Below, in pieces: positions 22,330 through 34,572 of a stretch of DNA of 64,000 bases; position 1 is the first letter of the stretch; the number at the start of each line of letters is the position of its first letter. Origin of the DNA: Echria macrotheca (taxonomy: Eukaryota > Ascomycota > Sordariomycetes > Sordariales > Schizotheciaceae). The stretch is taken from positions 3,293,027-3,357,026 of the forward strand of contig MU839827.1 of assembly GCA_030411725.1 (NCBI GenBank), in the 5' to 3' direction. The position numbers were made by a program, and so were the translations under genes. Below the pieces are notes generated by a model. That model was not told where the DNA came from. It saw nothing but the letters and a program-made list of their open reading frames with translations, and ran no database searches.

Positions 22330-22925
22330 GCAACGGATGCAGGAACGGGGAAGAGGATATAAGCCAAGCCCGGCGAGTGTATATACCCATCTCTTTTCCT
22401 CCCTTCCATCTCTTCTCACTCTTGTGGCTTCTGAAGAGAGAGAGAGAGAGAAACAAGTACAAGAAAGGGGGAGGATATATGAGCCCCCGCCCCCCGGCGA
22501 GTACCTATTTGTCCATCTTTCCTCCTCCCTTCCATCTCTTCTCACTCTTGCGACTTCTGAAGAGAGAACGAGAGAAACAAGTACAAGAAGGGAGGAAAGG
22601 AGATAAACCACCCCGTCGAGTATTTGTCCAACTCTCCTCCCTTCCACCTCCTCCCACTCTGCTGCCTAAAGGCAGAAAGAGAAACAAATACAACAAGGCA
22701 GGTAAGGATATGAGCCACCCCAGCGAGTATCTCTCCATCCCTCCTCCTTCCCAACCCTCCATTTTATTTCCCCTCCCTTCCAACTCTTCCCTCCCACTCT
22801 ACTGCCCTAAGGGAGACAGAGAAACTAACACGAGGCAGGATAAGAGGAGACCAGCCACCCCCGCGAGTATCCCTGCAACTCTCCTCCCTTCCAACCCTCC
22901 TCCTTTCCCCCTCCTCCCGCATTCC
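22330..22925. repeat. diverged tandem repeat, unit about 110-140 bp
   Basis: A block built of about five units. Each reads GCGAGT(A/G), then a pyrimidine tract (cctcccttccatctcttct), then CTGAAGAGAGA or CTAAAGGCAGA, then a purine tract (gaaacaagtacaagaa), then GGATA(T)GAGCC. The GCGAGT/TCGAGT anchors fall at about 22373, 22497, 22615, 22723 and 22863, spacings of 124, 118, 108 and 140 bp. A weaker extra copy occurs at about 23103-23200. The alternating pyrimidine and purine tracts are mutually complementary, so each unit can form a hairpin around CTTCTGAAG. A C15 run ends the block at 22924-22938. Open frames crossing it are side effects of period and composition. Confidence 0.85.
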
Positions 22926-23618
22926 CCCCCCCCCCCCCGGGTGCGCCATCCTGAGGTCAGATCTCCCTCGCCTTGCAGTCGGCAGGGCAAGGTACGATCC
23001 TCAATGATACCTTACCATACCTACCCGTTGACGGCTCATTGCCGCCGATTAGAGAATGACCAGAATTGTCGGAACCGGATTAGGTAGGTAGGGGAAGCGC
23101 CAAAGGAAGTACGAAAAACAAGGAGAGGAGAGGAGAGGACGTGAACACACGCCCAAAGTAAGTATCCAGCTCTCCCTTCCCTTCCATCTTTCACAACATA
23201 CAGCCATACAAAAAAGCGAATACATGTGTCGTCTCTCGAAAAGTCCCATGTTGCTTACACTACCTAGGTAGCTCTAGAACTAGCACACCGTGAGTGCATC
23301 CTCCGGCTTTTTCAACTTCTATTCCCGTACGTCACCTCTCCCATGATCATCACAACACTCAACAACCAGCCCCGGCCTGGCCTGTCACATGTGGCCCACG
23401 ATGAAGCAAACCGATGGGATGGTTCTCTTCATAAAAAGCAGCCACCCTCACATAGGATCGGATTTTCTCGACCTCATCGGCTGGACAATTATTAATTCAA
23501 CATTATTTTTTCTATACTCAGCTAACGCCGCTTCATCCTCACTCGAGGATGCCTATCCAAACAGTCGCTCATCTAGGCCGCTTTTAGTGACCCATACATT
23601 CTCCAAAGACATTCATCG
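22926..23618. other. intergenic DNA between tandem repeat and bHLH gene
   Basis: Holds the weak extra repeat copy (23103-23200), a palindrome CTACCTAGGTAG at about 23261, and probably the 3' UTR of the bHLH gene. Confidence 0.4.
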
Positions 23619-25130
23619 TCATGATTCTACCTTGAATTCCAAATTTTGGCTGACATTAGGCCGCTGACGAGGTCCCCGTTTCAGCTTGTTCGCACGCATG
23701 TGGTCCCTTAGCCGAGTTTTGGCCTCGAGCGCGTCTACGGTAAAGTTATATGCGAACCTCAGCACATTGGCCTTACTGGCCGTCTTCACCTCGTCCTCCT
23801 CAAATAGTCCCTTGAGCTTGCTGAAGGCTCTCTGCTGTTCCAGCCGGCGTTTTTTCTCGCTTGCGATATGATTCGCCCGTTTTTGCTCCTCGGTGAGATT
23901 CTCACGTGGAGTCTTGGTGGGCTTTCGGCTCACTGATTTGCGTTGCCGTTTTGGCGCCGGGCCGGTATTCGTTGGTGATTGCGCTGCTTCCTCTTTGTCC
24001 GCGAGGGATTTTCTTTTTCGAGACGGGGGTTGCACGCTGGCTTGTGGTTTTTGAACCTGTGGCTCTGCTGTCTTCTTCGTGGCTACCTTGGCTTTCGGAC
24101 ATGCTGGCTTTGCTGGCGGACGTATGACCGAGGGCTGTGGTTCTGCCCCCGTAGACTGAAGAGGCTGTTCCGGGACTGGCGTGGATGCCCTCGTGGGTGC
24201 GGCGGTTTCCGCTGGCCGGAAACATCCCATGATGGCCCGCTGTTGACTCGACAAGCCGTCCAGACTCTCATTCCAGTTTCTGGGCTGAAAGCATTCTTGG
24301 TTGAAATTCGGATCGGATCCGTACTGTACCTGCGTTTGAGGTACGGTCTGCGTGCCCAGTTGATAGTCGTTTATTCCTATGAAAGCCATATTATCCAGCG
24401 GGGCTGGAGCGCTGCAAGGCAGTGGCATGTTGTCTGGAGCACTGAACCCCGGCATGCCGTATTGTCCAGAGTCTCCAACCGGTGGGGCGAGCTGTGTCGT
24501 TGGGCCTGAAAGCATCGGGGAGGTAGTGTAAGATGGCTCGCTCGCGGAAAACCTGAACGGGAATGTCAAAGCCGCTGCGGCGGCGACCTCGTCAGGAGAA
24601 TGCGGTAGAGACGAATGCGAGCCCAGGTTTGGCGGGACGGTTGTCGGGGGCGGCGGTGAGACGTACGGGAAGTCCACCTGCAACAAGTGCGAATTATGGT
24701 CTAGAATGCCGTAGGAAGTCTCATGGGCCACGACTTCGGTGCCACCCCACCACTGTCCCATATTGTCCGTGAAGGTGAGCCCCTCGGGCAAGGCTGGTTC
24801 TGGGAAGCCATTACCGGGTGATGCCAAGAAAGCATTAAAAAAGCTGGACAGACGAGCCTCTTCGTGGTTATCCAGAATCGATTCGCTGTTGTCTCGGAAC
24901 GGTTCTAACGGGGTTTGGAACGAGGATACGAACGTCGGGTTGGTGAACGTCGGGGTGGTGAGCGCAGGGTTGGTGAACGCCGGGTTGATGAAGCCGGCAT
25001 CGTCTCGACCGTCTTGGAGACGAGGCTTGTCAGCATGGTTCGGCCGAATGATCAGTTCCATACTGCACTCACAACCAAAGGCGATCTGTGCCTGGCCAGC
25101 GTGTCTCTGGCCGTTATCTCGAGACCCCAT
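23619..25130 (-). CDS. bHLH transcription factor
   Basis: From the ATG complementary to 25128-25130 this gives 503 codons. The basic helix-loop-helix motif is near the C-terminus: KRANHIASEKKRRLEQQRAF (basic region with the His, Glu and Arg residues that contact an E-box CANNTG), then a helix and short loop (KLKGLFEEDEVKTASKANVL), then RFAYNFTVDALEAKTRL. A basic nuclear-signal-like segment (PKRQRKSVSRKP) precedes it. The rest is Pro/Ser/Gln-rich, typical of activation regions, with small repeats of the form NPAFTNP and TPTFTNP near the N-terminus. The same frame stays open, with coding-like sequence, for another 117 codons upstream to 25481 without an ATG, so a 5' exon may be missing. The ATG at 25061 is a further alternative. 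Which pathway it controls is not apparent. Confidence 0.75.
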   Translation of the reverse strand: MGSRDNGQRHAGQAQIAFGCECSMELIIRPNHADKPRLQDGRDDAGFINPAFTNPALTTPTFTNPTFVSSFQTPLEPFRDNSESILDNHEEARLSSFFNAFLASPGNGFPEPALPEGLTFTDNMGQWWGGTEVVAHETSYGILDHNSHLLQVDFPYVSPPPPTTVPPNLGSHSSLPHSPDEVAAAAALTFPFRFSASEPSYTTSPMLSGPTTQLAPPVGDSGQYGMPGFSAPDNMPLPCSAPAPLDNMAFIGINDYQLGTQTVPQTQVQYGSDPNFNQECFQPRNWNESLDGLSSQQRAIMGCFRPAETAAPTRASTPVPEQPLQSTGAEPQPSVIRPPAKPACPKAKVATKKTAEPQVQKPQASVQPPSRKRKSLADKEEAAQSPTNTGPAPKRQRKSVSRKPTKTPRENLTEEQKRANHIASEKKRRLEQQRAFSKLKGLFEEDEVKTASKANVLRFAYNFTVDALEAKTRLRDHMRANKLKRGPRQRPNVSQNLEFKVES

Positions 25131-26568
25131 GCTCGTGCCACGGCTTTCGTTGGTGCGTGGCGCGGCGGCACATTTCCGCCAGAACAACAGTCCTGGGCGG
25201 TTCAACCAGAAGTTGTCGCGGCGGGCGACGGGGCGTAGCCCGTCTGTGTGGACGTTGGAAGTGTTGTAGCCTCTGTGGGGAGGTTTTTTGCTGTCGACAG
25301 ACGGAAGTCTTGGGGTGGAAGATGGACTGAGGTCAGAGCCACATGCAAAAAAGGTGCGAGACCGAAAGGGCCCAGCTGGAAACCGTTCGCTGCTCTCCAG
25401 TGAGTCTGGGGTAATTGGTGGGGCAGCGAACGGAAGGCGGGCAGCAGTGGGACGTGGTGTAATTTGTATGCGGGGGAGCACGCGCTCCTTGACTCTAGAT
25501 TCTAGTTACCCTTCTGCTCAAGACAAGACTTGGTCAAATCCGCCCATCCCCTGACGAACAGATTGTCCTGTCGAGGCCGCAGTCGACTCGATTTATATAT
25601 CAGTATTTCCTGGTACGTGCGCTACTCGAAAACGCTCGGTTGTTCGCGCGATGTTGTTGTCCAAATATATCATACGCATTAGATGGATGTATGCAGCTTT
25701 TTTGCTCTAGAAGCCCCCCTCTCAAACCCCACTGTCCCAAAATCACTTGAGACCGGCTTTCCACAGCAGCTATGGTCTTGTATGGAGTTTGGGTTCGGTA
25801 TCTTCTTTACGCTGTCAGTGTACTCTAGTGTAGCTTGGCGTTCCTTGTTGTTCTCTGGGATCCTGATCTGTGGATTGATGTCACCCTCTGGGCTGCGGGG
25901 AATTTCTTTTCGATCACATGCTCGGAAATCAGCGGCACCACTGCTTGCATCGTGAGTACATAACTTAAGGCTAGGCCTTGGCTGCTTGCTTAGTACCCCC
26001 GCGGCCGACTGCGCCTAGCGCCCCAACTGTTAGCATTACATACCTAGTTACTACTTGGTGGTTGAGTTCTCCGATAGCTCGGCCCTCTGCATGATCACGA
26101 TATCGCCGGCTCCGGGCACTGACCCTGGCATCAAGGAGGGGCCCCGAAAGAAGTCACACGGCCGAAATTCGTGCCTGCAAGTCAAGCGACCGTTCCAAGA
26201 TCTGCGGACAGGGATCTGCTTGATGCCTGTCCCCGATTTGACGCGCTTGTTCTCCCGCTGCGTGTGGCTCTTGTTTGCCGAGGCAGGAAGTAGCAGAAAA
26301 GTAGGAAGCTGTGCCTGAGATAGTAAAATTACTTTCTCTTCGAAATGGCAGTAGAATGCCCACACACCACCATAGTTCTGTTTCACCTCGGTAAGCGAGG
26401 CCTTGACGTGTCTGGGCCTCCGCTCGCTCGACTGAGTAAGTCGTTCGCGGACCAGGGAGTGCACTGCTTGGCTACGTCGATATTCTTCCCACACTCTTTA
26501 GCTCGGGCTTCTTGACTACTTGAGCTCTCCCGGTGCCTCATAGCTGGCTGGGTTGGTCCCCAGACATC
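25131..26568. promoter_or_regulatory. divergent region bHLH / TMEM135-like gene
   Basis: About 1.4 kb. The part from 25131 to 25481 may still be coding (see the bHLH entry). The remainder has small domain-free frames and no RNA gene that I can see. Confidence 0.45.
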
Positions 26569-28154
26569 ATGACACTCACCACGGCCCTCGGGGCACGGCG
26601 TCGAAAATGGGATGGCGCCGTGCCTCCTCTTCTTCGACCACTTGTACGGGCGTATCTCTTGGGTTATGCATCCGCCGTGGCCCCGAGGCTACTGACCCTG
26701 CTACTGCAACACCTTACCAGGCGCAGGACAGCAGCAGACTCCCCAAAGCGGAATGGGCATCACAATGCTCAGTCCTTCCCGGATTCGCTGCTGGCTATTC
26801 TTCGGGGCGGCCTCGACCCCCGGCGGTTTCCGGCCTTTTGTGCGGCCGTTGTTGGTGGCAGCACCTTGCTCGAGGTTGGTCTCGTCACCTCTTCTCCCGC
26901 ATGCATTTGCTCACATCTCAAGCTTCCCTTACGAGCTGCCTTCAACAAACTGGCCGGGAGTCTCTCCAACGTCGCACGCATCAGGTAGGCCCCCCCCTAC
27001 CCCCCTTCAGCTCAGATCCGTTACGACGCTGACCCACCCCCTCACTTAGGCTCTCCCGCTGGTTTGCCTCGTTCATCGCGGCTTGGCTTGGTCTCCGGCT
27101 GTTGCAGTCGAAGCAGAGCGCTGGTTTCACCGAGCCGGCCCCGGTCCGGCCCGATTCCCATCTAGATGCCGGGCGTCAGGAGTCACGGTATGCCGGCCGC
27201 ACTTTAGATCTGACGCTTTTCGCCTTCACCCGTGCTCTCGACGTCATTGTCGGAGAGCTATGGACTCGCCGCAAGGCACATCGTCTGGCATCGCAGAGGT
27301 GGACCCGCCTTGAGGATGCCATCTCGCGTCTCGTGGATCCGGCTGTGTTTGCCGTGTCCAGCGGTCTCATCATGTGGACGTGGATCTATAACCCGTCGCG
27401 GCTCCCGCGTGCCTACAATAAGTGGATCGGGTCCGCTGCGGCGGTCGACCCGCGCCTCATCGAGGCTCTGCAGCGATGTCGATCTGGCGAGCTGCAGTAC
27501 GCGCGCGACACGGGTCAGGGCCGTCTCTTGGGGGCTATGTGCGATGACTACGGCTGGCCACGACACTGGGGTGACCCAGCCGTCTCGGTCCCCTTCCCGT
27601 GCGAGGTGGTCCATATGGGCTGCGGCCCGTCTTGCGAGGTGCATGCTGTGTCGAGGTTTGCTCGCTCCTTCCGCTGGGCCATGGCAACATATCTGCCCCT
27701 GAGCCTGCTTCTCGCTGTCCGCAGTCCCAACCGCAGAGGGCTGATCAAGGCGCTGTTCTCGGCGGCGCGGTCTTCGGCCTTTCTCGGTGCTTTTATCACT
27801 CTATTTTACTACGGTGTCTGTCTGGCCCGGACTCGTGTTGGTCCTCATATTCTGGGGAAGCACGTGGAAGCTCGACAGCGGATTGATGGGGGTGTATGTG
27901 TCGGGGCTGGGTGTTTTCTCTGCGGGTGGAGCATCCTCCTGGAGAAGGCTGGACGGCGCAAGGATATGGCGCTGTTTGTTGCCCCAAGAGCGCTGGCGAC
28001 ACTGCTGCCGAGACGGTATGACCTGAGCAGGCAGTGGCTGGAGACTGCCGTGTTCGCCGCCAGCACGGCGGTGGTGTTTACCTGTGTTCTGGAGAATAAG
28101 GCAAGGGTGAGAGGTGTTTTGGGAAGTGTGCTGGGGAGCGTGCTAGAGCCGTGA
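26569..28154 (+). CDS. TMEM135-like multi-pass membrane protein
   Basis: Exons 26569-26984 and 27050-28154, with a 65-nt intron (GTAGGC...TTAG), give 506 codons. Animal TMEM135 is linked to peroxisomes and mitochondrial dynamics; the function of the fungal homologues is not established. Hydrophobic segments are seen around residues 85-105, 140-155, 225-245, 338-355, 372-390 and 413-425, and near 475-490. The diagnostic stretch is PCEVVHMGCGPSCEVHAVSRFARSFRWAMATYLPL (in two pieces around residue 320-350), a Cys/His pattern followed by a membrane helix, conserved in fungal members as I recall them. There is no cleavable signal peptide. The ATG is the first in frame; upstream in-frame codons are not ATG. 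Confidence 0.78.
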
Positions 28155-29184
28155 GCTCGTGTTGGGTGCATACCTTATACCATGGATCATACGGGGTACT
28201 TGCATAAGCATTGGAGCGTTGGGTAGATGTACAAAATGGGGTCGATGTAAAACAAATAATGAAGACTAATACTCGGCGACTTCGGTCTGATTCCTTCACT
28301 GCACGAGGTGGCATCGTTGGATGCAGTTGCCTCTAGGGATGTCCGTAGAGTGATCTGGTGTCGAGGGATGCGTAGACCGAGGCTGAGCTCAGCGTGAACA
28401 TAATTGAAGGATTGCTGATGCAATTGGGCATTATTCACTACCTGATTCTGCCTCGAACGGGGCGGTATTGGAGCATGTTGGTAGTACATATTTGGCCTGG
28501 AAAGAAATAGATCTCGACTGCATCGCTGATATCGTTCCGATGTAGGATGTATGTGTCTGTGGAATACCAAAGGAGGTTATTGTATCAAGATGTACCCGCA
28601 GATGGCGAGTTCGAGCGATGGTATCGGTTGGACAAGATGCACGCAGAGCACAATTCGAACAGCGATATCCACTGTTCACCCCGGACCAGCGATCACCGAT
28701 AACCGTCGAGAACCCGAAACCAGAGTAACACTGTCCAGAACTTTGTAGCTATGTCCCCTTTTTGAAGAGATCACCTTTACTAATCGAGCGCTGGATATAA
28801 TGGCCTCCTCTCTCATCCAGCAGCCGTCTCGTTCGGCTCACTTTGGGCCAGCACAGGTCGACCTAGACCTAAGGTAATTCAAGTTGCCTGTCCATTCATA
28901 TACCTCCATCCCCTATCCCGGACTCCTTGCCCCCATGAAAGGGGTTTGCCCGGTCCCGTTCCTATCCGAGGAGTCTTGTACCTGGGATCCATGCAATGTA
29001 TCTGCTTCAACATCGTCCCTCAACTCTCCTGAGCTAGACGTCCACTAACAATCAGCAGCTCGTCAACACCCCCATCAACCAGTGACAACGCATCAGAGTA
29101 AAACATATCCCATTGTCTCATAACTTCTACCAAGGTAGCCTAGCCTAGCCATACTCCTAACTCTACTCCCCCCTGTCTGTCACT
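28155..29184. other. convergent intergenic region
   Basis: A 1.0 kb gap between two facing 3' ends (TMEM135-like and GET2). No gene, repeat or RNA was recognised; frames are below 130 codons and have no domains. Confidence 0.5.
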
Positions 29185-30292
29185 CTACGCCCTCACCCAC
29201 GAACAAACCCCCAAAACAAAGATACAAACCAGGACATCACTCCTCACCGTCCCAAAGATCTGCGCATACCGCATCCCCATCTCGACATACCCCTTGACAG
29301 GCGGCGGCAAGAACCCAACCAACATGCCCAACATGCCACTCCCCCCAGCACTCGCCCCCCCATTCACCCCCCTCCCGCGCCTGTCAACAAAATACCGCGT
29401 AGTAAGCAATACCGCCTCGGCCGTAGCAAACGCATAAAAGAACCGCTTCGCGCTCTCCGCATTCCCCGCATCAGCCCGCTCCATCTCCCTCTGCGCCTTC
29501 GTCCCCGAGAACGAAGTCCACAGCGCAATGTACAGCCCCAGCCCCAGCGCGACGGCGGTATGCAGCAGCCGCCAGAGCGAGGCATACCGGTCCGGGAGGA
29601 CCACCCCTCCCGCCGCCGCCGCCTGCGGGTTACCTCCTCCCCCCATGAGATTGGCCATGTTGGCGAACGGGTTCGGACCACCTCCTCCCATACCCATACC
29701 CGGCCCCGGCATACCTCCTCCTCCTGTTCCCGAGGGTCCGCCGCCGCCCATCATCTGAAGCAGCATGTTGAGCATCGGATCATCTCCCCCTCCTGCTCCA
29801 CTCCCATTGAGACCACCACCGGGAAAACCCTGCTGATCCATCCCCAACATCATCTGCCTCAGTTGCGCCTCCGACATCATCCCCTCCGAACCAGGTGGAG
29901 GGGGGGGAACGCGCTGCGTAGTCGGAGGCGTATAAAAGTGCTGCGAGATATCGACTTCGTCCGGGTCAGCAGCAGCAGCATGTGCAGTTTTTTTTGACGG
30001 CGGCGGCGGCGGCGTAGCCATCGGCGACTCAGAGGTCGCTGGTGCGGGTGCAGGTGCGGATGGCGCATCTATCAAGCAAACTACTGTTAGTTTTGAGCAC
30101 TTCGCAATCTCTCAGATAACAGAAAAAGGAAACGGCAAAAATACCCCTCTGAATACCTCCTCCCGCGCCAGCAATCCGATTCAACCTCGATGCGCCGCCG
30201 GCCTTGATCTTAGCCTCGCGCCTTTCCTTGCGCAGCCGGGCCTGCTCGAGCGCCCGCGCCGATGCCGCGTCCTCGGATACCGACTCTGTCAT
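29185..30292 (-). CDS. GET2: GET complex subunit Get2
   Basis: Exons 30145-30292 and 29185-30068, with a 76-nt intron, give 343 codons. Get2 with Get1 forms the ER receptor that takes tail-anchored proteins from the Get3 ATPase. The cytosolic N-terminus carries the Get3-binding basic helix RKERREAKI (residues 21-29) followed by SRLNRI, the family signature. The middle is low-complexity, rich in Gly, Met and Pro (about 70-180). Three hydrophobic segments lie in the C-terminal third (LHTAVALGLGLYIALW, FFYAFATAEAVLLTTRYF, VLVCIFVLGVCSW), matching the three-helix topology. The splice junction gives IQR|DAPSAP in frame. The promoter contains a GATAAGATAAG word. Confidence 0.87.
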
Positions 30293-30695
30293 GGTTGCTT
30301 GTTTTGGATGAGTTCGTAAAAAGGTGCTGCGGTGCCGCTGCGAGTCTGCGGTGCGACACTTAAATAAAGCAGCTCGTGGTTGGCTTTGTGACGTCGACCC
30401 TCTTCAGTGGATCAACGTGGGCTTCGGGTGAGCTGTTCCAAAAGCCTTATCTTATCGGGGCCGCCACCAACCCCTGGCCACGGCTTCCACAAGGCTGAAA
30501 ACATTCTTGGCGGGCAAGGCAACACAGGACTGCTCATGGAATCACAATTGTTAAACGCCATAATGTTTACGATGGTAATTCACTAAAGTAGCTATATCCA
30601 TCTCAGTTTCGCCGGGATAACGCTTGATTCATTTGCTTCAATTCTGGTCATGCGAAGTACATTCTGCTTATGATCACCATGTCTACCATTCGAAA
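30293..30695. promoter_or_regulatory. GET2 promoter and SEC31 3' region
   Basis: A 403-bp gap between two leftward genes. The GET2 promoter includes CTTATCTTATC on the plus strand at 30446-30456 (GATAAGATAAG on the coding strand), about 155 bp upstream of the GET2 ATG. The part nearer 30560-30690 is AT-rich and fits the promoter-distal side and downstream DNA of SEC31. Confidence 0.55.
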
Positions 30696-33600
30696 CTAAG
30701 GCGTGGCCTTGCTCATCGAGATCAGTCGCTTTACGCCGACCTGCAAGCAAGTTAGTACTTCTTCCACTTCAACCATCACAGTCACTTACCATCCATTGAC
30801 CGCACTCCTCCGTCTTATCACGCTGAATCTCCAGCTGGATCTTCGACGCAACCTCATACTCCCTCGCAGCAATCGCGCCCGCCAGTTGAGCCAGCTGGTC
30901 AATCGTCTCGGGCTTGATTAGCTCCTCGTTGTTGAGATGGTCAAAGAGCAGGTTGAGTCTCTTCTGAGTGTCCTTGACCTGCGCCGCAAACGATGCCGGT
31001 GCCTTGCTCGCCACACGTGCCATGTCCCGGCTCAGAGTCTCGACTAGCTCCTGTGCATGCGGCGGGATGTGCGATCGGTCGCCGGGAGGATGCCTGGCCT
31101 TGGGAGGCGCCGCCGCTCGTGGTGGACCGGCCGGAGGCCCGGTTGGAGGCCGAGCAGCCGGCGGCGGCCCTGCCGTGTGCGGGGGTGGTGCTGATGTTGG
31201 CGGTGGGCCAACGGGCGGCCTACTCTGCGGCGGCGGCGGCGCGTAATGATGAGGAGCGGGTGCCGCCTGGGCTGCAGCATAAGGGTTGGCCGGCGGTGCT
31301 CCTGGGGGTGCCGGACCTTGGCTGTAAGACTGAGCTGACGGCGCTGGAGCGTACCGGTTGCTGGGTGGCGCGTTGGACGGAGGAGGGTTGTACGGTGACG
31401 CGGTCCTAGGAACCGCGGGCGGATGCAAAGGAAGCCCTAGGCCGACACCAGCCGCGGGCGGAGGAGGTGCGTACGGGTTATTGGTGGAGTTCGATGACAC
31501 CGACGAAGGACGGTTGAACTGATGGCCGGTGGGCGGCGGTCCAACTGGAGATGCCACGTTCCGGGGCGGGGGCGCTGACCCCTTCGGCGGCGGCGGAGGA
31601 GGTGTCGGGGCGCTGCGCTGGAACGGACCGCCGGGTGGCGGGGACTGTATGTTTGTCTGCCCAGCGAACGGCGCCGTGACGGGCGCAACGCTCGGCGTAG
31701 TCCTGCGAGTCGGGGGCTTAGCGACCATCGGGACGTCATTCCAGTTGCCGACATCCTTGTTAGCCTTGGGCGGAGGCCCTGCACCCCTTGGCGGAGGACC
31801 AGGAGGACCGGCCGGAGTGAAATTAGGTTGTGGCGGAGCATATCCACCGGCGGCAGCAGGAGTGTATCCGGGGCCGCCAGTAGGCGTGTATCCCTGAGAA
31901 GCTGGTGGCGCATACGACTGTCCTTGAGGAGCGTACGGGTTTGAAGCCGGAGCCGGAGGTTGGTACTGGGAACCGCCGGAAGGATACCCGAAAGAGCTTT
32001 GAACAGGAGCCAGATTCGGCGCAGGCGGAGCATACGGATTCAACGGGCTGGGTCCTGCAGATGGGGCCCTTTGAGGAGGTTGGTAGCCGACAGGCGCGGC
32101 CGCACGGGACGATGTCCGTGCAGGAGCAGCCTGTCGAACGGCCGCCGGCGCCGGCGCTGCTTTCTGCGTAGCTAACCTGACACGGTTTCTGGCGACCTCG
32201 GCAGCGGGATACTTGGTGGGAAGAAGGTCGAGATACTTTTGGGCAATGGCCAGCTGACCGTGGGCGGCCACAATATCAGCATACTCCGTGTACTTGTCGT
32301 AGAGAGACGCGAGCTTCCACCCGCTCGTGAGGTTCTTCTCCTCGTCCGAGAATTTGGTTGCATGCCGGAAAATTGTGACCTTCTCAATGAACTGCTGGAG
32401 AGATCTAGCATGGACAGAGAAGGTGGAGTCGTCCTTCGACTCCTTCATGCCCGCTTGCTCAGACTCCTCGAGCTCAGCGATCCAAATACTCACAACCTTC
32501 TCGAGCTTGGAGCCGACGAGGTAGCAGAAGCAAGCATCCTTCCTGTCTCCCGACTCATAGATGCGGTCACCAAGAGCCTCACAGAGGTCCGGGAACTCGG
32601 TCGGGTCAGCAAAGGTGCAGAGCGTAACGACCGTCTCCTTCCAGTTCTCCAACGCTGCGTTGTACACGACATCCCAGAGGTTCTTGGTCGTGACCGAGCT
32701 GATGAGGCGCAGGTAGCTGGGGCTTCCCCGCTTCTCTTGGAGGTATGCCGTCTGTACCTTATCCAGGAGTTCCTTGCCACCACAGTTGGCAAGAATGAAA
32801 GCATCTGCTACCCGATCAGCCGTGATGCAAATGTCCACAGCCTTCTCGAAGTTGCCCAGGATGATAGCTTTGGTAATCTGGTCCTCCAGGCTCGTGTTGC
32901 CCTCTCCCAACAGATGGAACGGGTTATCGGTTTTCGCACCCTTCGTGGCGGCCAGGTCAGCCAGAAAGTCGTCTCCATCATCAGCGTCACCCCACATGCT
33001 AGTAACACGCTTATGCTTCTTGGTCTCGCCGTCGCCGTTGGGCTTCAGGGATGACGAATCGGCCTCCTTAGGTGATGCGACCTCTTCTTCGACGGCCTTC
33101 GATGGTTCATCCTTGGAATATCCAAGGTACTCCACGATCTTGGTCCGTCCGTCCGACTGGGTCAACGTCTTCATTACCTGCCATTCCGACTTCTCCTCTT
33201 CGGTCTTGGCAGCTTCGAGATGCTCATCGCAAATCGAAGCGATGTCACCGCTCTTCAGTGCCGCCTCGAACTTTTCCGTGGCAGTTCCAATGTCCGAGTC
33301 CACCGAGAAGCTCGTGATTTGAATCTTGGATGTCCTCGCCTGACCAGCAGCCGTGTCGTTTTTGTGAAAGATAACAAGTTTGCCACCATAACCAAACGAG
33401 ACACCCACGGGTCGCTCCAGCCATGCTGGCGCGCGGGACAGAGAGAAAGAAGCTCCCTGAAGCTGAGTCGGGGCCTTGGAGAAGAAGTCATCATCATCCA
33501 AGCTGCTCTGGACTGCCGGGGCGGCCGAGGGATTGGTGTTCTGCAGCGTCTGGATCGTGATCTTGCCGTCGAATGACGCAGTCGCAGTCAAGCCGGGGTT

Positions 33601-34572
33601 GACGGGGTTGAAGCGCGTCAGGAAGGTCCAGTTTGTCGCCTCGGGGAATTCTCCATATCGCTCGCCCGATTGCGGGTTCCAGACCAGTATCCGGTTGTCC
33701 TTGCCGCACGAGATGAGAATGGCAGGATCTTGCTGACACCAGGACAGTGAGAGTACGCCCTGATCATGACCTTGTAGGGTTTTCTCCGGCGCCTGCGAGT
33801 TTCTCAGGTTCCATAACAGTATCACCGGGGTGTTATCATCCGATGTCGCTGTCAAGAGGTTCGTTGAGTTGTTCGGGTCCCATGCAATAGCGCTGACCGG
33901 CTTGCGGTTGTTGTTCAGCGTCAGGGATGCTTTCTTCGTCTTCAGATCCCAGACCGTAACGAAGCCACCGGCGCTGCCTGTTGCTAGGATATTCGAGACT
34001 TTTCGGTTCCAAGCCACGCATTCGATGTCGTGAGCGGCAGCGGTGCCGAGACGGAAAGCCGTCGATGTGTCGTTGATGTCCCAAACATAGAGCTCGCCCT
34101 TGGAGCCGGCTGTCGCAAGAACGTGGGGACGGATGGGGTTGAACTGGAGTGACTTGATAGGACCCGTGTGCTTTGTGGTGCGAGAAATCAAGGCGTCTTC
34201 GCCGGCGATGAGTTTGGCGGCATCCCAGAGCTCGAGCGCTCCATTTTCCATAGCACCAGCAATCACTCCCTTGGGGTGGTCTTCGCTGGGAACACCCCAT
34301 GCAATATCGTAGAACCTGTACTTCCGTCAGCCTTCCAGCCAGACCATTGTGTCTTGTAGCCAGTACCTGGACTCGGTGCTGATGCTCGTAATCGGCTGCA
34401 GCTCGAGGCCCTGCTCGAGGCTGTCGAGGTTGAGGTCCCAGAGCTCGAGCTTGGTCTCGTCAGAGAAGTCGGCATCGACGGCGCCGGACCGAGTACCAGT
34501 GACCAAGAGGGGACTCGCGCCATGGGACCAGGCGAAAGCCGCCGTCCGGGGAATCTCCCTGAGACGGACCAT
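30696..34572 (-). CDS. SEC31: COPII outer-coat protein Sec31
   Basis: Exons 34367-34572, 30790-34315 and 30696-30740 give 1258 codons. Sec31 with Sec13 forms the outer cage of ER-to-Golgi COPII vesicles and stimulates the Sar1 GTPase. The start MVRLREIPRTAAFAWS is the usual Sec31 opening. WD40 repeats fill about residues 1-340 (HDIECVAWNRKVSNILATGS, SAIAWDPNNSTNLLTATSDD, LSLSWCQQDPAILISCGKDN). The alpha-solenoid ancestral coat element is at about 460-770. A long Pro/Gly/Ala-rich segment (about 790-1130) would bind Sec23 and Sar1. A helical C-terminus ends with a 15-codon exon VGVKRLISMSK. Both introns are about 50 nt with GTAC/GTAAGT donors; the second has a clear CTAAC branch point. Confidence 0.95.

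Noticed and set aside
22281..23087. 268-codon frame through the tandem repeat
   Set aside because: The frame follows from the repeat's lack of stops; the peptide is the repeat translated.
23255..23275. CTACCTAGGTAG palindrome
   Set aside because: A short self-complementary word with no partner site or context.
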